Assembly: GCA_013398055.1 (NCBI GenBank)
Contig: VZRS01009627.1
Span: 838,592 to 902,591 of the forward strand
Reading direction: 5' to 3'
Source: Ifrita kowaldi
Taxonomy: Eukaryota; Chordata; Aves; Passeriformes; Cinclosomatidae
DNA length: 64,000 nt
Shown here: positions 13,065 to 24,338 of the stretch, in pieces
How positions within the stretch are numbered: position 1 is the stretch's first letter
How the letters are laid out: every line of letters begins with the position of its first letter
Made by a program: the position numbers and the translations under genes
The notes under the pieces: model-generated
What the model was told of the DNA's origin: nothing
Database searches by the model: none
The model's input: only the letters and a program-made list of their open reading frames with translations

Positions 13065-15927
13065 AAGAGCAGACATCACAAAAGAATCATTTTTACTTTG
13101 ATAGCTTAGCAGAAAATTCTGGAAAGAAAGTGAATGTATATTGAAATGAAACAGCAAACAAAACTCTGCCCAAACCGCTCTGTCATTGCAAGTCAGCTTG
13201 AAACGTTGTAGCTTCCCTTGTTTAAATTTGAAAGAAAACAAAAGGTGGCTATATATACTTATTTTTTTTCAGAACTGTAAATTTCTTTGCAAGCTTTTTC
13301 TCCTGCAGTATTGAGAATCATTTAAGAGTAATCAAAACAGTTTTCTAGACTTTAAATTTGGAAATTTGGTGACAAAAGACGTTTTACACTCCTAGAGTCC
13401 TCTAGGGTTTTGCCAAAGTACATAAACTTTGAGTTGCTTAATGGGCTAACATGAAATCTATTTCTGACTTAGTTTGGTTTTTAATTTATTAGATACCCAG
13501 TAGCAGAAGTATGAGAGACAGGATTCCCGAATCAGAGAATATGTTTATAGATACATAGGTATTCCTAAGACAAATACACCTTCAAGAAAACCTGTTCATA
13601 GTGATGTTTTGCACTTCCATGGATCCCATCCAGAGGCTGAAAAAGATGTACAGATTCTGAAGAGCTGAGCTGCACAGTCTTTCCCTGATCAAAATAATTT
13701 ACACTGCCTACATTTGACAAAAGGAGAATATAAGATCCTCTACAACAACAAACATTCACGGAACAGGCTGCTCATTGTCTGCTGATGATGCATTCAGAAT
13801 GTACAAATTTGGGGAATGAATTATAGCTAAAAATAGGAAACCTCCAGTCCCCAGAAAGCTGCTCTCCTCTCCACTCCCCCTCCAGCTCTGTCAGTCAGCC
13901 CAAGTCCATCACCAGCAGTCTCCTGGCACAAAATAAGGCAACTTACTCCATAACACTCCCTCTCTGCTGAAAGCCACAGGTCAGGCACCCTTTTGAGAGT
14001 TTGAAGGGGACCTGGCAGGGTGGCACCATCTAAACCTATTTCTTTCCAGATGGGAGAAGGGAACCTGACTTCATTTTGCTTCCCAGAAAACTCTCAGTCA
14101 TGGGCTCTTATTTGCATTACCTATTCATGATTCCAGGTGCTAAACTGTCCACACAAACTGTGCTCAGTGAGGTAGAAATTGAGCCTTTTGGATATGCTGG
14201 TGCTTTAACAACGCAGAGAGTGGATGGCATTCTCTGAGGCAAGCAAATCACCTGGGGAATCCTGATGGTGTTGGGTTTGAGCAGTGTGTGTAACACTCAT
14301 TTCTGGCTCTAACACTTACATTCACACAGAACCATACGTGACTGGCTCTCACACAAACATATTTTGAAAATCCCCTCTCGCAGTCTCCTGACTCAGGCTC
14401 GTTTATCCAAGGAGATCTCCCTCTCTTCCCATGCAGGCAGCTATTCCATAGAGGAGTGTTTGTGTGTTCTGCCCAGCTGTATGTGTTTGAATACGTTGCC
14501 AGACAGAGCCATTCCAATGAAATCATTGGACTGTTATTTGGAGGGCTGAAATTTCACCCACTTCATAATTTATTTTACTCTCTCCAGAGCCAGTCCATCA
14601 CTTACCCACTGGAATGTGTTGCCAGCTGTCACAGCACACTAATACTCCTTGGCTAGAAAACTTCAAAGTCTGGTGAGCTATCCCAATGGGGAGGGGGAAA
14701 AAGTTGGCTGATGAGTTTGGTGTTGCTCCACAACAACTCACTCAGTCGCTTACAAGGCATGCACAAATCCCAGTTTCCCATACACAGCCAAACAAGAGCA
14801 GAAAACTGGCCTGCTGTCCCTCATATCTGCCAGACAGCACCCATGAGTCTCTCACAGGACTTGACATCTGTGGGAATGGGAGCCACTTCCAGCTTTTATG
14901 TCTTTGTGCTGATGTGGGGTTTTTTTTCCCTGTTAAATATAATATCCCATCTCGTCTGGAGAGAGGCTTAATCTGAATCAGAAGAAGTGAGGAATCACAA
15001 ATGGGAAAGACAAGGAAAGAAACTGTCCCTAATTCAGCCAAAAGGATAATTTTGGTGGTGGACACTTTAGTCTTTCAATCATTTTAAGCTCTGTTTGACT
15101 CCTTGGACTGTTTCTTCCATTTTAGAGGTTGTCCTCACATCCTTGTTTTACAGTGCTTGACAGTTTGCAGTAATTGTTGTGATGATGGGGGCAGACAGGC
15201 TTTTGTGTCTCTGTGTGTATTTTCCTCCCAATATCATGGGAGCACAGTTTACGAGCAACAGAAGGATTTGGGAATGAATGCCACTGATGTGAAGGAATGC
15301 AGAGTTTGCAGCAAAGCTATTACCAAAGCCAAAAGGGACGTGGAGGGTTTTTGTTGTAGCCTTTATGTCTGCAGGGCAGGCTCTGGAATCTTTGTGGATC
15401 GCCTATCACAGCCCCTGCACTGAACTTGGTGAGAAGGAGGATGGGAAGGAGGGGAAAGGAGGATGTTTTGGAGAAGGGGCTGCGTCCTCTCAGGAGCTGA
15501 GCCCTGGGTATGCCAACAATTCCAGGTACACTGATAGACCTGCTTAAATTTAGTCCTATTGTTCATCCTTCACTGTCCTGCTGCCCTGGAGAGACTTGAT
15601 CAAAATTGGGCATTCCTGCTGTAACCCCAGAGCTTTGATCTTGCCTCAACTGTACTTTCATGACGAGGTTGATAGAAAACTGTTGGCCTTCATTTGTGAT
15701 TTTCAGAAGATTAATGGTAACTGGTCACCACCTCATTTATTTGCAAGTGTAGCATAAAGGGAGCACTGGTTTCATCAAAGGAATTGGCAACAGGTTATAT
15801 GTTACACATAATCTCCACCAGCTGCAAGTGCAGCTATCTGATATCTTATACTTCAGTTACGCGATAATATCTCTCTTCTTCCTTTACTGTTTTTCTTAGA
15901 TATTAATATTTCTAACTACATTTCTCA
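13065..15927. other. Unique non-coding DNA, no gene seen
   Basis: No interspersed repeat recognised. Open frames reach 107 codons (minus, 14742-15065) and 106 codons (plus, 15103-15423). The latter includes several Cys residues but not in spacing typical of a known zinc-binding domain. A splice-like segment at about 15374-15428 (tctgcag before it, gtgaga after it) is only ~55 bases and unsupported. Confidence 0.6.
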
Positions 15928-16010
15928 AGAAAAAAAAAAAAANAGGGGAAAGAAGGAAGGAAGGAAGGAAGGAAGGAAGGAAGAAAGGAAGGAAGGAAGG
16001 AAGGAAGGAA
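15928..16010. repeat. Poly-A plus (GGAA)n microsatellite, with single N at 15943
   Basis: A poly-A run ends at an isolated N (15943). It is followed by aggggaaagaagg and then GGAA/AAGG tetranucleotide repeats to about 16010. The isolated N sits at the left border of the 1.7-kb block discussed in the findings. Repeat length is unreliable because assemblers collapse such arrays. Confidence 0.9.
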
Positions 16011-17646
16011 TGCTTTAAACACTGGCAAATAAGTCATGCCCTCCACCCCCAAAAAAAATTGTGCCAAGAAAAAGAGAGAAAACTTTCATATCATCAAGTT
16101 ATTGAATTTTATTGATTTCAACAACTTTTGGTAAAGTTAGGGGCTCTCACACTGCAAAGAGGCTGTGGATAGAGGCAGCACAACTCTTTCTTTGGGCATG
16201 ACAATCCAAACTGCTGTATCTGCTCTGACAGTAGGGATTTGCACTGTTGTGTTTGCTGGAGCATCACTCACCCATTGGATTGTATGCCAAATAGTGTTTT
16301 TCCAAAATATTTGACACATGCAATAATTTATTTTTACCATGCCCCAGAAATCATAATTACATTCCAGTCTTACAGAAGAATATGTTCTATATCCTTCTGA
16401 CTCTCCCAAACATAATCTGCTCAGTATCAGGCTTTTAATTCTGTGTTGGGAGATAGCCATTTGGCTGATACAGCCCTGAGAATGTCTGGATAAATGTCTG
16501 GATAATTTCAGCTGGAAATTGCTCTGAAAGCCGTTTGCAGCCCAGTCAGAGAGATTTCAGCCTATGCCCAGATACTCTGGATGCTCAGAACACAACCAGA
16601 GCAAATGGGCCCCCGTGTCTGACAGAACATTCAGTCATGGGGCAGCGGTCATGTGGATCATCATTTTGTGGAAACATGTTTAATGCTACATCAGAGCCAT
16701 GCCATCACTGAGCTGACCCTTTTACTGCCTCCTCAGGGTCTGTCAGAGAGCAGCTTCAGGAGTTTATTAGTTAAGGAAAACCCCAGGGATTTATTATAAA
16801 GCATGCTTATAACTTTCTGTCATTCTCACATCCTCCACAAAAGGCTTACATACTTTTTGAGTACTTACCTTACATGGGATACCTCTTGGCGGATGAATAC
16901 CACAGGGATATTGGATGTTTTCTATGCTTTTTTCTTTTCCTTTTAATTTTTGGAATAAGCCTTATGCACACACGGTATTTCAGATCTCATTGATTAGCAG
17001 CCGGCAAACAATTAGCTACGTGACAGTGAATGGCTAATCAATCAGCACCACTGGAGGAAATGCATCTCATCTTACAGCTCTAAAATGCCATTTCTCTTGA
17101 CATTTACAGATCAGCTTCCAAACTCATGCACAACCACAGTCTTGGGAGGCCTTTCTCGATGTTTTTTTTTTCCTTCAATTCTGGGTTTTAGTGGGACAAT
17201 TTGCTATTTGGATGCTTTTACCATACTGTGATGGTCTTTTAGGATGTTCACCTGCAAAAGAGGGAGTGCCTGCCCCCTTCTCCATTAGTCTGGTCTGAGG
17301 GCTGGGCTTGCATTCTCACCAGAGGGAAAACTTCCCACTGCCCAGATCCGCTCCTGTCCCAGCCTTGTGTCTGAGGTTCTCTCTGCTCTGCCCAGGAACA
17401 GGAGGAGTGCTTGGTATACCCTTGGATTAAGGACTGCTTTGTTTTCTCAGGTTTTCACACAGCCCCAGTGCAGTCCTGTGAGAAGTCCTTAACCCCCCAT
17501 CCCTCCTCTCAGAAGAGATCATGGCAATGATCAATTGACTATTTTTGGTTATTATAATTAATTCTCAGTGCATGCAGAGGTATTCTGCCGACTTTCTCTT
17601 CTTCCCTTCCTATTGATTGAAACCGGCATACAATTTACTTTAGAGT
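15944..17646. other. 1.7-kb block bounded by single Ns, probably a misplaced contig
   Basis: This block is flanked by isolated Ns at 15943 and 17647. Its left end is the GGAA microsatellite and its middle (16011-16462) occurs once. Its right 1184 bases (16463-17646) recur at 18277-19461 with one difference that I can see, a 10- versus 11-base poly-T at about 17162 and 18976. Identity stops exactly at the N at 17647. That is what a haplotype or contig fragment inserted by a gap-filling or scaffolding step would look like. A true recent segmental duplication is the alternative. Confidence 0.8.
16981..17120. promoter_or_regulatory. Candidate enhancer rich in homeodomain motifs (copy 1)
   Basis: Within about 60 bases there are TGATTAG (16991), CAATTAG (about 17009), TACGTGACAG (about 17017; resembles a CRE half-site plus a TALE/MEIS TGACAG) and CTAATCAATCAG (17034; PBX/HOX-like). 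The 10-mers at 16989-16998 and 17033-17042 are perfect inverted repeats separated by 34 bases. Motif density like this is typical of conserved developmental enhancers. Conservation has not been tested, so the call is inference. The same element appears again at 18795-18935 in the duplicated block. Confidence 0.4.
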
Positions 17647-17647
17647 N

Positions 17648-18049
17648 CAGAGAAAACAAACCTGTTTCCTCCCCCACTGCCATTTCCCTCTGTGTATGAG
17701 GGCCTGTTCTTTTCCCCTTTGACCACCACTTTCTGTTTCCATCATGCAATCCTCCCACTCAGACCCTTCTGCAATTTGATAAAAAAGACTCATTTCCCAG
17801 CTGCAGCTTTCTAAATGCTGTTCTTTAGTGGTTAAGCATAGATCTCTGAGCTTGCTTTGCTCTTTCTCTATGAAATATGAAGTACACCTACTCTTGTCTG
17901 AGCCATCCAAGGGTGTCATCAAAACATCAAAATATTACATCAGTTGGCTGAATTTCTTCATCTTTTATTAATTTCGATATATTTGCTTTCTTTTGTATAT
18001 GTTATCAAAAACTGTGTTTGCCTTTTTGCCTCTTTAAAGTTGTACACAT
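17648..18049. other. Unique non-coding segment between the single N and the GGAA array
   Basis: About 400 bases of single-copy sequence found only here. It includes an open frame of up to 95 codons (minus, 17635-17922) that crosses the N and has no domain. It leads straight into the GGAA microsatellite before the gap. In a corrected assembly it may join directly to the sequence left of 15943. Confidence 0.6.
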
Positions 18050-18117
18050 GGGAGGAAGGAAGGAAGGAAGGAGGGAAGGAAGGAAGGAAGGAAGGAAGGA
18101 AGGAAGGAAGGAAGAAG
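18050..18117. repeat. (GGAA)n microsatellite abutting an assembly gap
   Basis: Nearly pure GGAA tetranucleotide repeats with one GGGA interruption run for about 68 bases into the N gap. Open frames through it encode only Gly/Arg/Lys/Glu repeats and are not genes. Confidence 0.95.
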
Positions 18118-18276
18118 NNNNNNNNNNNNNNNNNNNNNNNNNNNNNNNNNNNNNNNNNNNNNNNNNNNNNNNNNNNNNNNNNNNNNNNNNNNNNNNNNNN
18201 NNNNNNNNNNNNNNNNNNNNNNNNNNNNNNNNNNNNNNNNNNNNNNNNNNNNNNNNNNNNNNNNNNNNNNNNNNNN
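18118..18276. other. Assembly gap (159 Ns)
   Basis: An unresolved stretch of Ns, preceded by the GGAA array and followed immediately by the second copy of the duplicated block. The missing sequence is plausibly the rest of the GGAA array plus the ~450 bases seen at 16011-16462. Confidence 0.98.
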
Positions 18277-19461
18277 GGCTGATACAGCCCTGAGAATGTC
18301 TGGATAAATGTCTGGATAATTTCAGCTGGAAATTGCTCTGAAAGCCGTTTGCAGCCCAGTCAGAGAGATTTCAGCCTATGCCCAGATACTCTGGATGCTC
18401 AGAACACAACCAGAGCAAATGGGCCCCCGTGTCTGACAGAACATTCAGTCATGGGGCAGCGGTCATGTGGATCATCATTTTGTGGAAACATGTTTAATGC
18501 TACATCAGAGCCATGCCATCACTGAGCTGACCCTTTTACTGCCTCCTCAGGGTCTGTCAGAGAGCAGCTTCAGGAGTTTATTAGTTAAGGAAAACCCCAG
18601 GGATTTATTATAAAGCATGCTTATAACTTTCTGTCATTCTCACATCCTCCACAAAAGGCTTACATACTTTTTGAGTACTTACCTTACATGGGATACCTCT
18701 TGGCGGATGAATACCACAGGGATATTGGATGTTTTCTATGCTTTTTTCTTTTCCTTTTAATTTTTGGAATAAGCCTTATGCACACACGGTATTTCAGATC
18801 TCATTGATTAGCAGCCGGCAAACAATTAGCTACGTGACAGTGAATGGCTAATCAATCAGCACCACTGGAGGAAATGCATCTCATCTTACAGCTCTAAAAT
18901 GCCATTTCTCTTGACATTTACAGATCAGCTTCCAAACTCATGCACAACCACAGTCTTGGGAGGCCTTTCTCGATGTTTTTTTTTTTCCTTCAATTCTGGG
19001 TTTTAGTGGGACAATTTGCTATTTGGATGCTTTTACCATACTGTGATGGTCTTTTAGGATGTTCACCTGCAAAAGAGGGAGTGCCTGCCCCCTTCTCCAT
19101 TAGTCTGGTCTGAGGGCTGGGCTTGCATTCTCACCAGAGGGAAAACTTCCCACTGCCCAGATCCGCTCCTGTCCCAGCCTTGTGTCTGAGGTTCTCTCTG
19201 CTCTGCCCAGGAACAGGAGGAGTGCTTGGTATACCCTTGGATTAAGGACTGCTTTGTTTTCTCAGGTTTTCACACAGCCCCAGTGCAGTCCTGTGAGAAG
19301 TCCTTAACCCCCCATCCCTCCTCTCAGAAGAGATCATGGCAATGATCAATTGACTATTTTTGGTTATTATAATTAATTCTCAGTGCATGCAGAGGTATTC
19401 TGCCGACTTTCTCTTCTTCCCTTCCTATTGATTGAAACCGGCATACAATTTACTTTAGAGT
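18277..19461. repeat. Second copy of the 1.18-kb duplicated block
   Basis: Matches 16463-17646 in the same orientation. By eye the only difference is one extra T in a poly-T run, giving an offset of 1814 before that run and 1815 after it. The copy starts at the first base after the N gap, and its right end continues smoothly into unique sequence. This favours 18277 onward as the authentic locus and the upstream copy as the misplaced one. Confidence 0.92.
18795..18935. promoter_or_regulatory. Candidate enhancer rich in homeodomain motifs (copy 2)
   Basis: Same content as the element at 16981-17120. The inverted 10-mers are at 18803-18812 and 18847-18856, with the CAATTAG and TACGTGACAG motifs between them. 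If the upstream copy is an assembly artefact, this is the real location. Function is inferred from motif density only. Confidence 0.4.
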
Positions 19462-21153
19462 GGAGTTTTCACTTATTCTTAGCTGCAAACAGTTTGAAGG
19501 AAACAAAGAAAGTGCGAGAAGAGTGTTAATTAATGAGGCAATGGGAAGAGGGACACAATAGAGAAAAGGGCCAGCAAGAAATCTTACATAATTTGGACAT
19601 AGTTAACAATTCCCTCTGGAGTCAGTTAGGAGACCATGAATAACATGGGTTTAGCCATTTACATATCTCCTGAATGGACTAGTTACATAATTTGTCAGTT
19701 TTCCCTTCTCTCCCAACACATTTTGGAGTTGCTGGTGTACGTCGTGCCTAATTTCCATGTTACTTTAGGCAATGTGAACATCCCCTCAGTTTTACCTGGT
19801 GCTGATGTATGAGTTGTTAACTGCTGGTATTTATAGCTAAATTCATGAATCTCTGTAGTTTTTTTTTTTTTCCAACAGCATCTCTCGGTCCAGAACTGAA
19901 AAGAGGGAGGATGTGGGAGTATTAAACTCGTCACAGAATGAAACTATTCATAATTGTTAAAACCGTACAAGTGCCGCAGCTTGCTTCTCTTATCTGCACA
20001 ACACAAAGTTCACTTCAGTGGCTTTCCTCAGAAAGAACATAAAAGATAGTACTAAGGGAAAGGAAGAACAGTTTGCTTTGAGATGATGAGATGGAACAAA
20101 ATTACAGAGAACGTAAAACAACAGAAATGTTCAAAAGCGTGTTTTAAAAAGCCAGTATATTGAAAATGAGTTCCAGCTCAGTAGAGGATATATACATCCA
20201 AAAAAAAAAAAAGAACAATAAAAGAGGATGAAAAATATGTCCCTGCACACTTCCTTCCCTTTGCCTTCTAAAGTAGGGAGATGAAGAGAACAGAGAGTGA
20301 GGAGGAAGGAAACCTGAAGCGGAAACTTGGCATTTTCATTTCCATACTGAAACAAAACCTTCTAAGTTGTTGTTTTGGTTTTTTTCTTCTTTTTAATACT
20401 AGTGACTACTATGTTTTGCTTTACCTCAGAATACTCATTTGAACTAAAATCTTGATACAGAACTTTGAAATGGAAAATCTACAGACACCTTTAATACATT
20501 CAGTGCAGAGTTTTCATTTTTTAAATGCATTGTGACTTGAAAATCTCCACATTTGATATGCTCAGTGCTGTGCTCATGTTAAAAAAAAATTCCCTTAATT
20601 ATATATAAGAGTGGCAGTGAATGGAGCTTAAGCTCCAGCAGAGCCATTCCTGTGTCACCAATGCTCTGACCAAGAGGAGTCCAGACAACTTTGGGGGAAA
20701 TGTGTACACTATTATGTTTCATCATTTGGGTTCTGCTATGAGAGCTGGTAATTAACACCCCACTCTCTCAAAGATTTCTATAAATGCTTAACTCTATGCT
20801 GTGAGTAATCCCATTAGTACCATATTGTTCTGCTGCATGGAGGAAACCTTCCCAGAAAGGCTGACTCGGTGTGAGTGCAGAAATGGAAATGTCATTTCAA
20901 AGGGAATTATGCCACCATTAAAAAAAAATTACAGTGATAGAATCCCAGAGAAAAATTCCCATAGAACTTGAACCACTAGAATGACATTTCATTCCCATCG
21001 ATTGGATTTGTCCAAGTTTGTCCAAGGAATGCTAGAAATAATGTGTTGCTTGAAGCACTAATATTTTACACTTGACCTTTGTAGGCAGGTGGTCATCTGC
21101 TAAAACTTTGTATTTGAGGACTAGGTCCTGAGCAAGGATTATTCCTTCACAGT
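19462..21153. other. Unique non-coding DNA
   Basis: No exon or interspersed repeat. It has poly-T at about 19860-19871, poly-A at about 20201-20212 and a 16-bp perfect palindrome at 20622-20637. The stretch 20590-20830 contains TAATTA, TAATC and ATTAG motifs at moderate density. Open frames do not exceed 79 codons. Confidence 0.65.
20622..20637. other. 16-bp perfect palindrome
   Basis: The sequence tggagcttaagctcca equals its own reverse complement. It could bind a dimeric factor or be chance. No known consensus is matched with confidence. Confidence 0.5.
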
Positions 21154-21344
21154 TACAGAATCAGAGAATGGTTCAGGTTGGAAGGGACCTTTAAAGGTCA
21201 TTTGTTCCAACCCCCCTGCCATGGGCTGGGACACTTTCCACTAGACCAGGTTTCTCCAAGCCCCATCCAGCCTGGCCTTGAACACTTCCAGGGATGGGGC
21301 ATCCACAGCTTCTTCAGGCAATCTCCACCAGCGTCTCACCGCTG
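21154..21344 (-). mobile_element. CR1 LINE fragment, 3' end, minus orientation
   Basis: On the plus strand it starts cagaatcagagaatggttca and continues through ggttggaagggacctttaaa, gccatgggctgggacacttt, ccactagaccaggtttctcc, the gccccatccagcctggcctt block and the cacttccagggatggggc block. These are the reverse complement of the CR1 3' end. About 190 bases remain, and no coding part of the LINE survives. Confidence 0.95.
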
Positions 21345-24019
21345 ACTAATGTGTATGTTCTACACATAATAACAGGGGAAAAAGTTATGCAAAACCTTAT
21401 ATCTTTCAGTCTTTTCTCCCTTCGGTCTTTTTTTTTTTGAATTATACCTCCCAGTCTTTTTTTCTCCCTCCACTTCAGCAGCTTGTGCATCCAAAGCTGT
21501 AGAAAACACCAAACTCTTCGTACCAAATGAAAGTTAGAAATGTCAGCACATCTATTTGTACGCATTTTGGGGAGAGAATGAGGTGGGGAAAAGAGGTGAT
21601 GAGTTAAGGAAGACGGGAGCAACCTTTGCACTTTTTTTTCCTACTTATTTTTATGGTCATTTGCTAAAGAACCTCTGTCTCTGAAAACATGAAGGTGTGA
21701 TCTGGACCTCCACAATAAGAAGGCAAGTTCCTTAACTCCATTTTGACTCTGGACAGAGGAAAGCTCCACTTGGGTTCCTGCAGCCCTGAGTGCTGCTGGA
21801 TTTGCAGCTGCTCCCTCCGTTTCTGGGCAACCTCAGGGTCTTTTGTCTGGAATCAGTGACAAAAACAGATGCAGAGACCGGGCAGTCTGTTGCCTTAACC
21901 ACATCCTCGCGGATCCGGGCATTCATAGCAGCATGCTAAAAGCAGCGAGGGCATCCTGATCTCTCCCCCTGCTATTGTGTCCTTCCTGCTCAGCACTGAC
22001 AGACACTGAGGCAGATGATCTTTTCATGAGGTAATTTCTGTTCTGAGCCTCTCACCGCTTGCACCAAACCCTTTCACGTTATTAAAATGCAGTTGAACAG
22101 GAGCAAGCCTCATGTTGTTGGCAATTTGTCATCTTTCCCATCCAAGTAGGCAGCCCAGCCTCTCGTGCCCATTATCGTGTCCCTGCTCACAGCCCAGCTC
22201 TGCAGCAGCATTCCCTGCTCAGTGCATAACAGAACCACATTTTCTCTTTCTCGTCACTCCCCTATGAGTATGACTGGCATTTTCTTTTCTTTACAATGCA
22301 GTTGACAGAAAAAAACTCCCTCTGCCCTTTTAATTATCCTGCTTTTCCCTTTCCTGTGCCTTCCTTCACCAGGACAGGCACTTAGAAAACTCTGGATTCT
22401 TCACTGGTTTTTTGCCTCTGTGCACCCTGAATTACCAGAGCTGATTTACTACATTTTTACTGCAGTCTGACTGGGAAGTTTTCTTCAATTCACTTGGTTA
22501 CTCTTCTTTACAATAGATTTACTGTGACCCTCCCAATTTGTGTGAAATCAAACATCTAATTGCTTTCTGATGCTAATGCATAACCTTGAATTAACTGTTG
22601 AGGATTGTGGTGTGTCTGGTTTCACTGTAACATTTCACATTACATTTTGGCACATTTTAAAAAGCAAGACAGTTTTGAAATAATTAATGCCATTAGGAAT
22701 AACACTACCTGGGATTTTAAGGTTTAGGAATGGTTCTCCATGCTGTCTTCACTTACTGCATCCATTTGCTTCCTCATCTCAGCCTTTTTGTCACAAAGAG
22801 CAAAACAATCCAGGGAGAGCTAGAAGTGTTGTAAATACAAATTGCCCAGATGGATATTTCCCACTTCAGATCTGAACAATGGCTTGTCAAAAGTGGAAAA
22901 AATATCACTCTTTATCAATACAAGTCAAATGGCACTGAAGGTTACCACAGAAGAAACAATGGCAAGAAAGCAATTCTTGTAACCTGGGAAGGAAACCTAG
23001 AGCTGTGAATTTACAGCCTGGTTGGTGTTTACAGTAAAATATAAGGATGCAATGAAGATTTTTATAAAACTACAGTTCAGGAAAATTAGGGAAGCAACAG
23101 ACAAAGAAAGGAATTTGAACAAATCGCTGTGGGCAGGGTTGGCCTCAGCTTGAGAGTTTCTGTCATTGTTTCTTGGTAATGCCTGCAGTTCAGCAATTTG
23201 ACTAACTCTCTGTGACATTTCAGCTGTCCTCCTTCTGAGACACTCACTTGCATTGGGTTATGGATAGGGGTATGAATGCAGCTGCAGGAAAATATACCAC
23301 AAGGCTAAATCTTTAGACTTCTAAGCGAATTGATACTGAAAACAAGCAAATTAAAAGGATTGAGACTGTTCCCTGGCTTCTGGCAAATTGACGTTTTTAC
23401 TCTTTCAAGCAAAGTGACAAGTCAGTCAAATATCAACAAAGAAACAGTAAAGTGAACCAGAGAAAGTAACGGCTCTCCTTAGGCAAATTAATCACTGACA
23501 ATAGTGAAAAGTAACTGCCTATTTACATTGCTGATCTGTCTGGGAGGTGAAGCCAAGGACATTTTACCCCCCAACTTCCCGATCCTTACAAAAATAAATA
23601 ATTCTATAGCTTTTAACTGCACACTCTGCAGTCTGCCTGACTCCAGTGGGACTGTGGACACATGCAAGCCTGGGGATCAGATTTAAATGTATTACAGTCT
23701 TGATTCCAAGAGGTCAGTAATGTCCCAGCTAGCAAAGGAGCCTGTGCCCTCCTGTACAGCACACATTTTTTCCATGCTGTTTGCATTATCACTTGCTAAA
23801 TTTATCACACTTCTTCCCTAACACTGCGTGTCTTTCCTGCCTGGGAATTTCAGATATAACAGAGTGCATGCTCTGGTCACATTTTCAGAGAGCCTACCAC
23901 CCTCTACAGCCACAGTCTGCCAGTGAGGGTTCTAGGAGGCAGCTTTTGGGAAATACTCACCTGCAAATTTGGAGAGTGTGGTTGCTCTGAGACAGCTGAA
24001 TGAAGGGACCCACAGAGAC
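21345..24019. other. Unique non-coding DNA
   Basis: No exon or interspersed repeat recognised. Open frames reach 105 codons (minus, 21314-21631, overlapping the CR1 end) without a domain. It contains the candidate regulatory stretch at 22440-22650. Confidence 0.6.
22440..22650. promoter_or_regulatory. Candidate conserved regulatory stretch
   Basis: Motifs seen include TTCACTTGGTT (NKX-like), ACAATAG (SOX-like), CTAATTGC, GCTAATGCAT and TAACCTTGAATTAAC (an ERR/SF1-like half-site on the minus strand next to a homeodomain core). There are no repeats or open frames. The call rests on motif clustering alone. Confidence 0.22.
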
Positions 24020-24107
24020 TAGAAATAGATATAGATGGTAGAGATAGGTAGGTAGATAGATAGACAGATTAGATATAGAATAGACATTAGATCTAGAACA
24101 GATAAAG
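24020..24107. repeat. Degenerate (GATA)n-type microsatellite
   Basis: Repeated tagata, gatag, ggtag and taga units with many interruptions cover about 88 bases. It directly precedes a CR1 copy. It could have grown from an older element or be independent. Confidence 0.85.
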
Positions 24108-24109
24108 TT

Positions 24110-24338
24110 ATAGGCTAGATGTACGAAATAAGCTTTTTACAGTGAGGGTGGTGAGGCCCTGGCACAGGTTGCCCAGAGAAGCTGTGGATGCACCAGCCCT
24201 GGAAACATTCAAGGCCAGGTTGGATGGGGCTTTGAACAAACTGGTCTAGCTGAAGTTGTCCCTGGTCATCGTAGGGGGGATGGATGAGGAGAACTTTAAA
24301 GGTCTCTTCCAACCCAAACTATTCTGTGATTCAGTGAT
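24110..24338 (+). mobile_element. CR1 LINE fragment, 3' end, plus orientation
   Basis: Begins near aggctagatgtacgaaataa, a diverged version of the CR1 stretch before gtgagggtggtgaggccctg. It then carries ggcacaggttgcccagagaa, ggccaggttggatggggctt, ggtctcttccaacccaaac and an attctgtgattcagtga tail. About 229 bases. All blocks are in CR1 order. It is truncated and non-coding. Confidence 0.95.

Noticed and set aside
15103..15423. 106-codon Cys-containing frame
   Set aside because: The Cys spacing fits no zinc-binding or secreted family I know, and there is no promoter, splice or conservation evidence.
15374..15428. Mini-exon shape: tctgcag ... TTG/GTGAGA
   Set aside because: About 55 bases and isolated; splice-like pairs of this quality are expected by chance in 64 kb.
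18018..18293. Gly/Arg/Glu/Lys repeat open frames at the GGAA array
   Set aside because: They are translations of a tetranucleotide microsatellite and of N characters.
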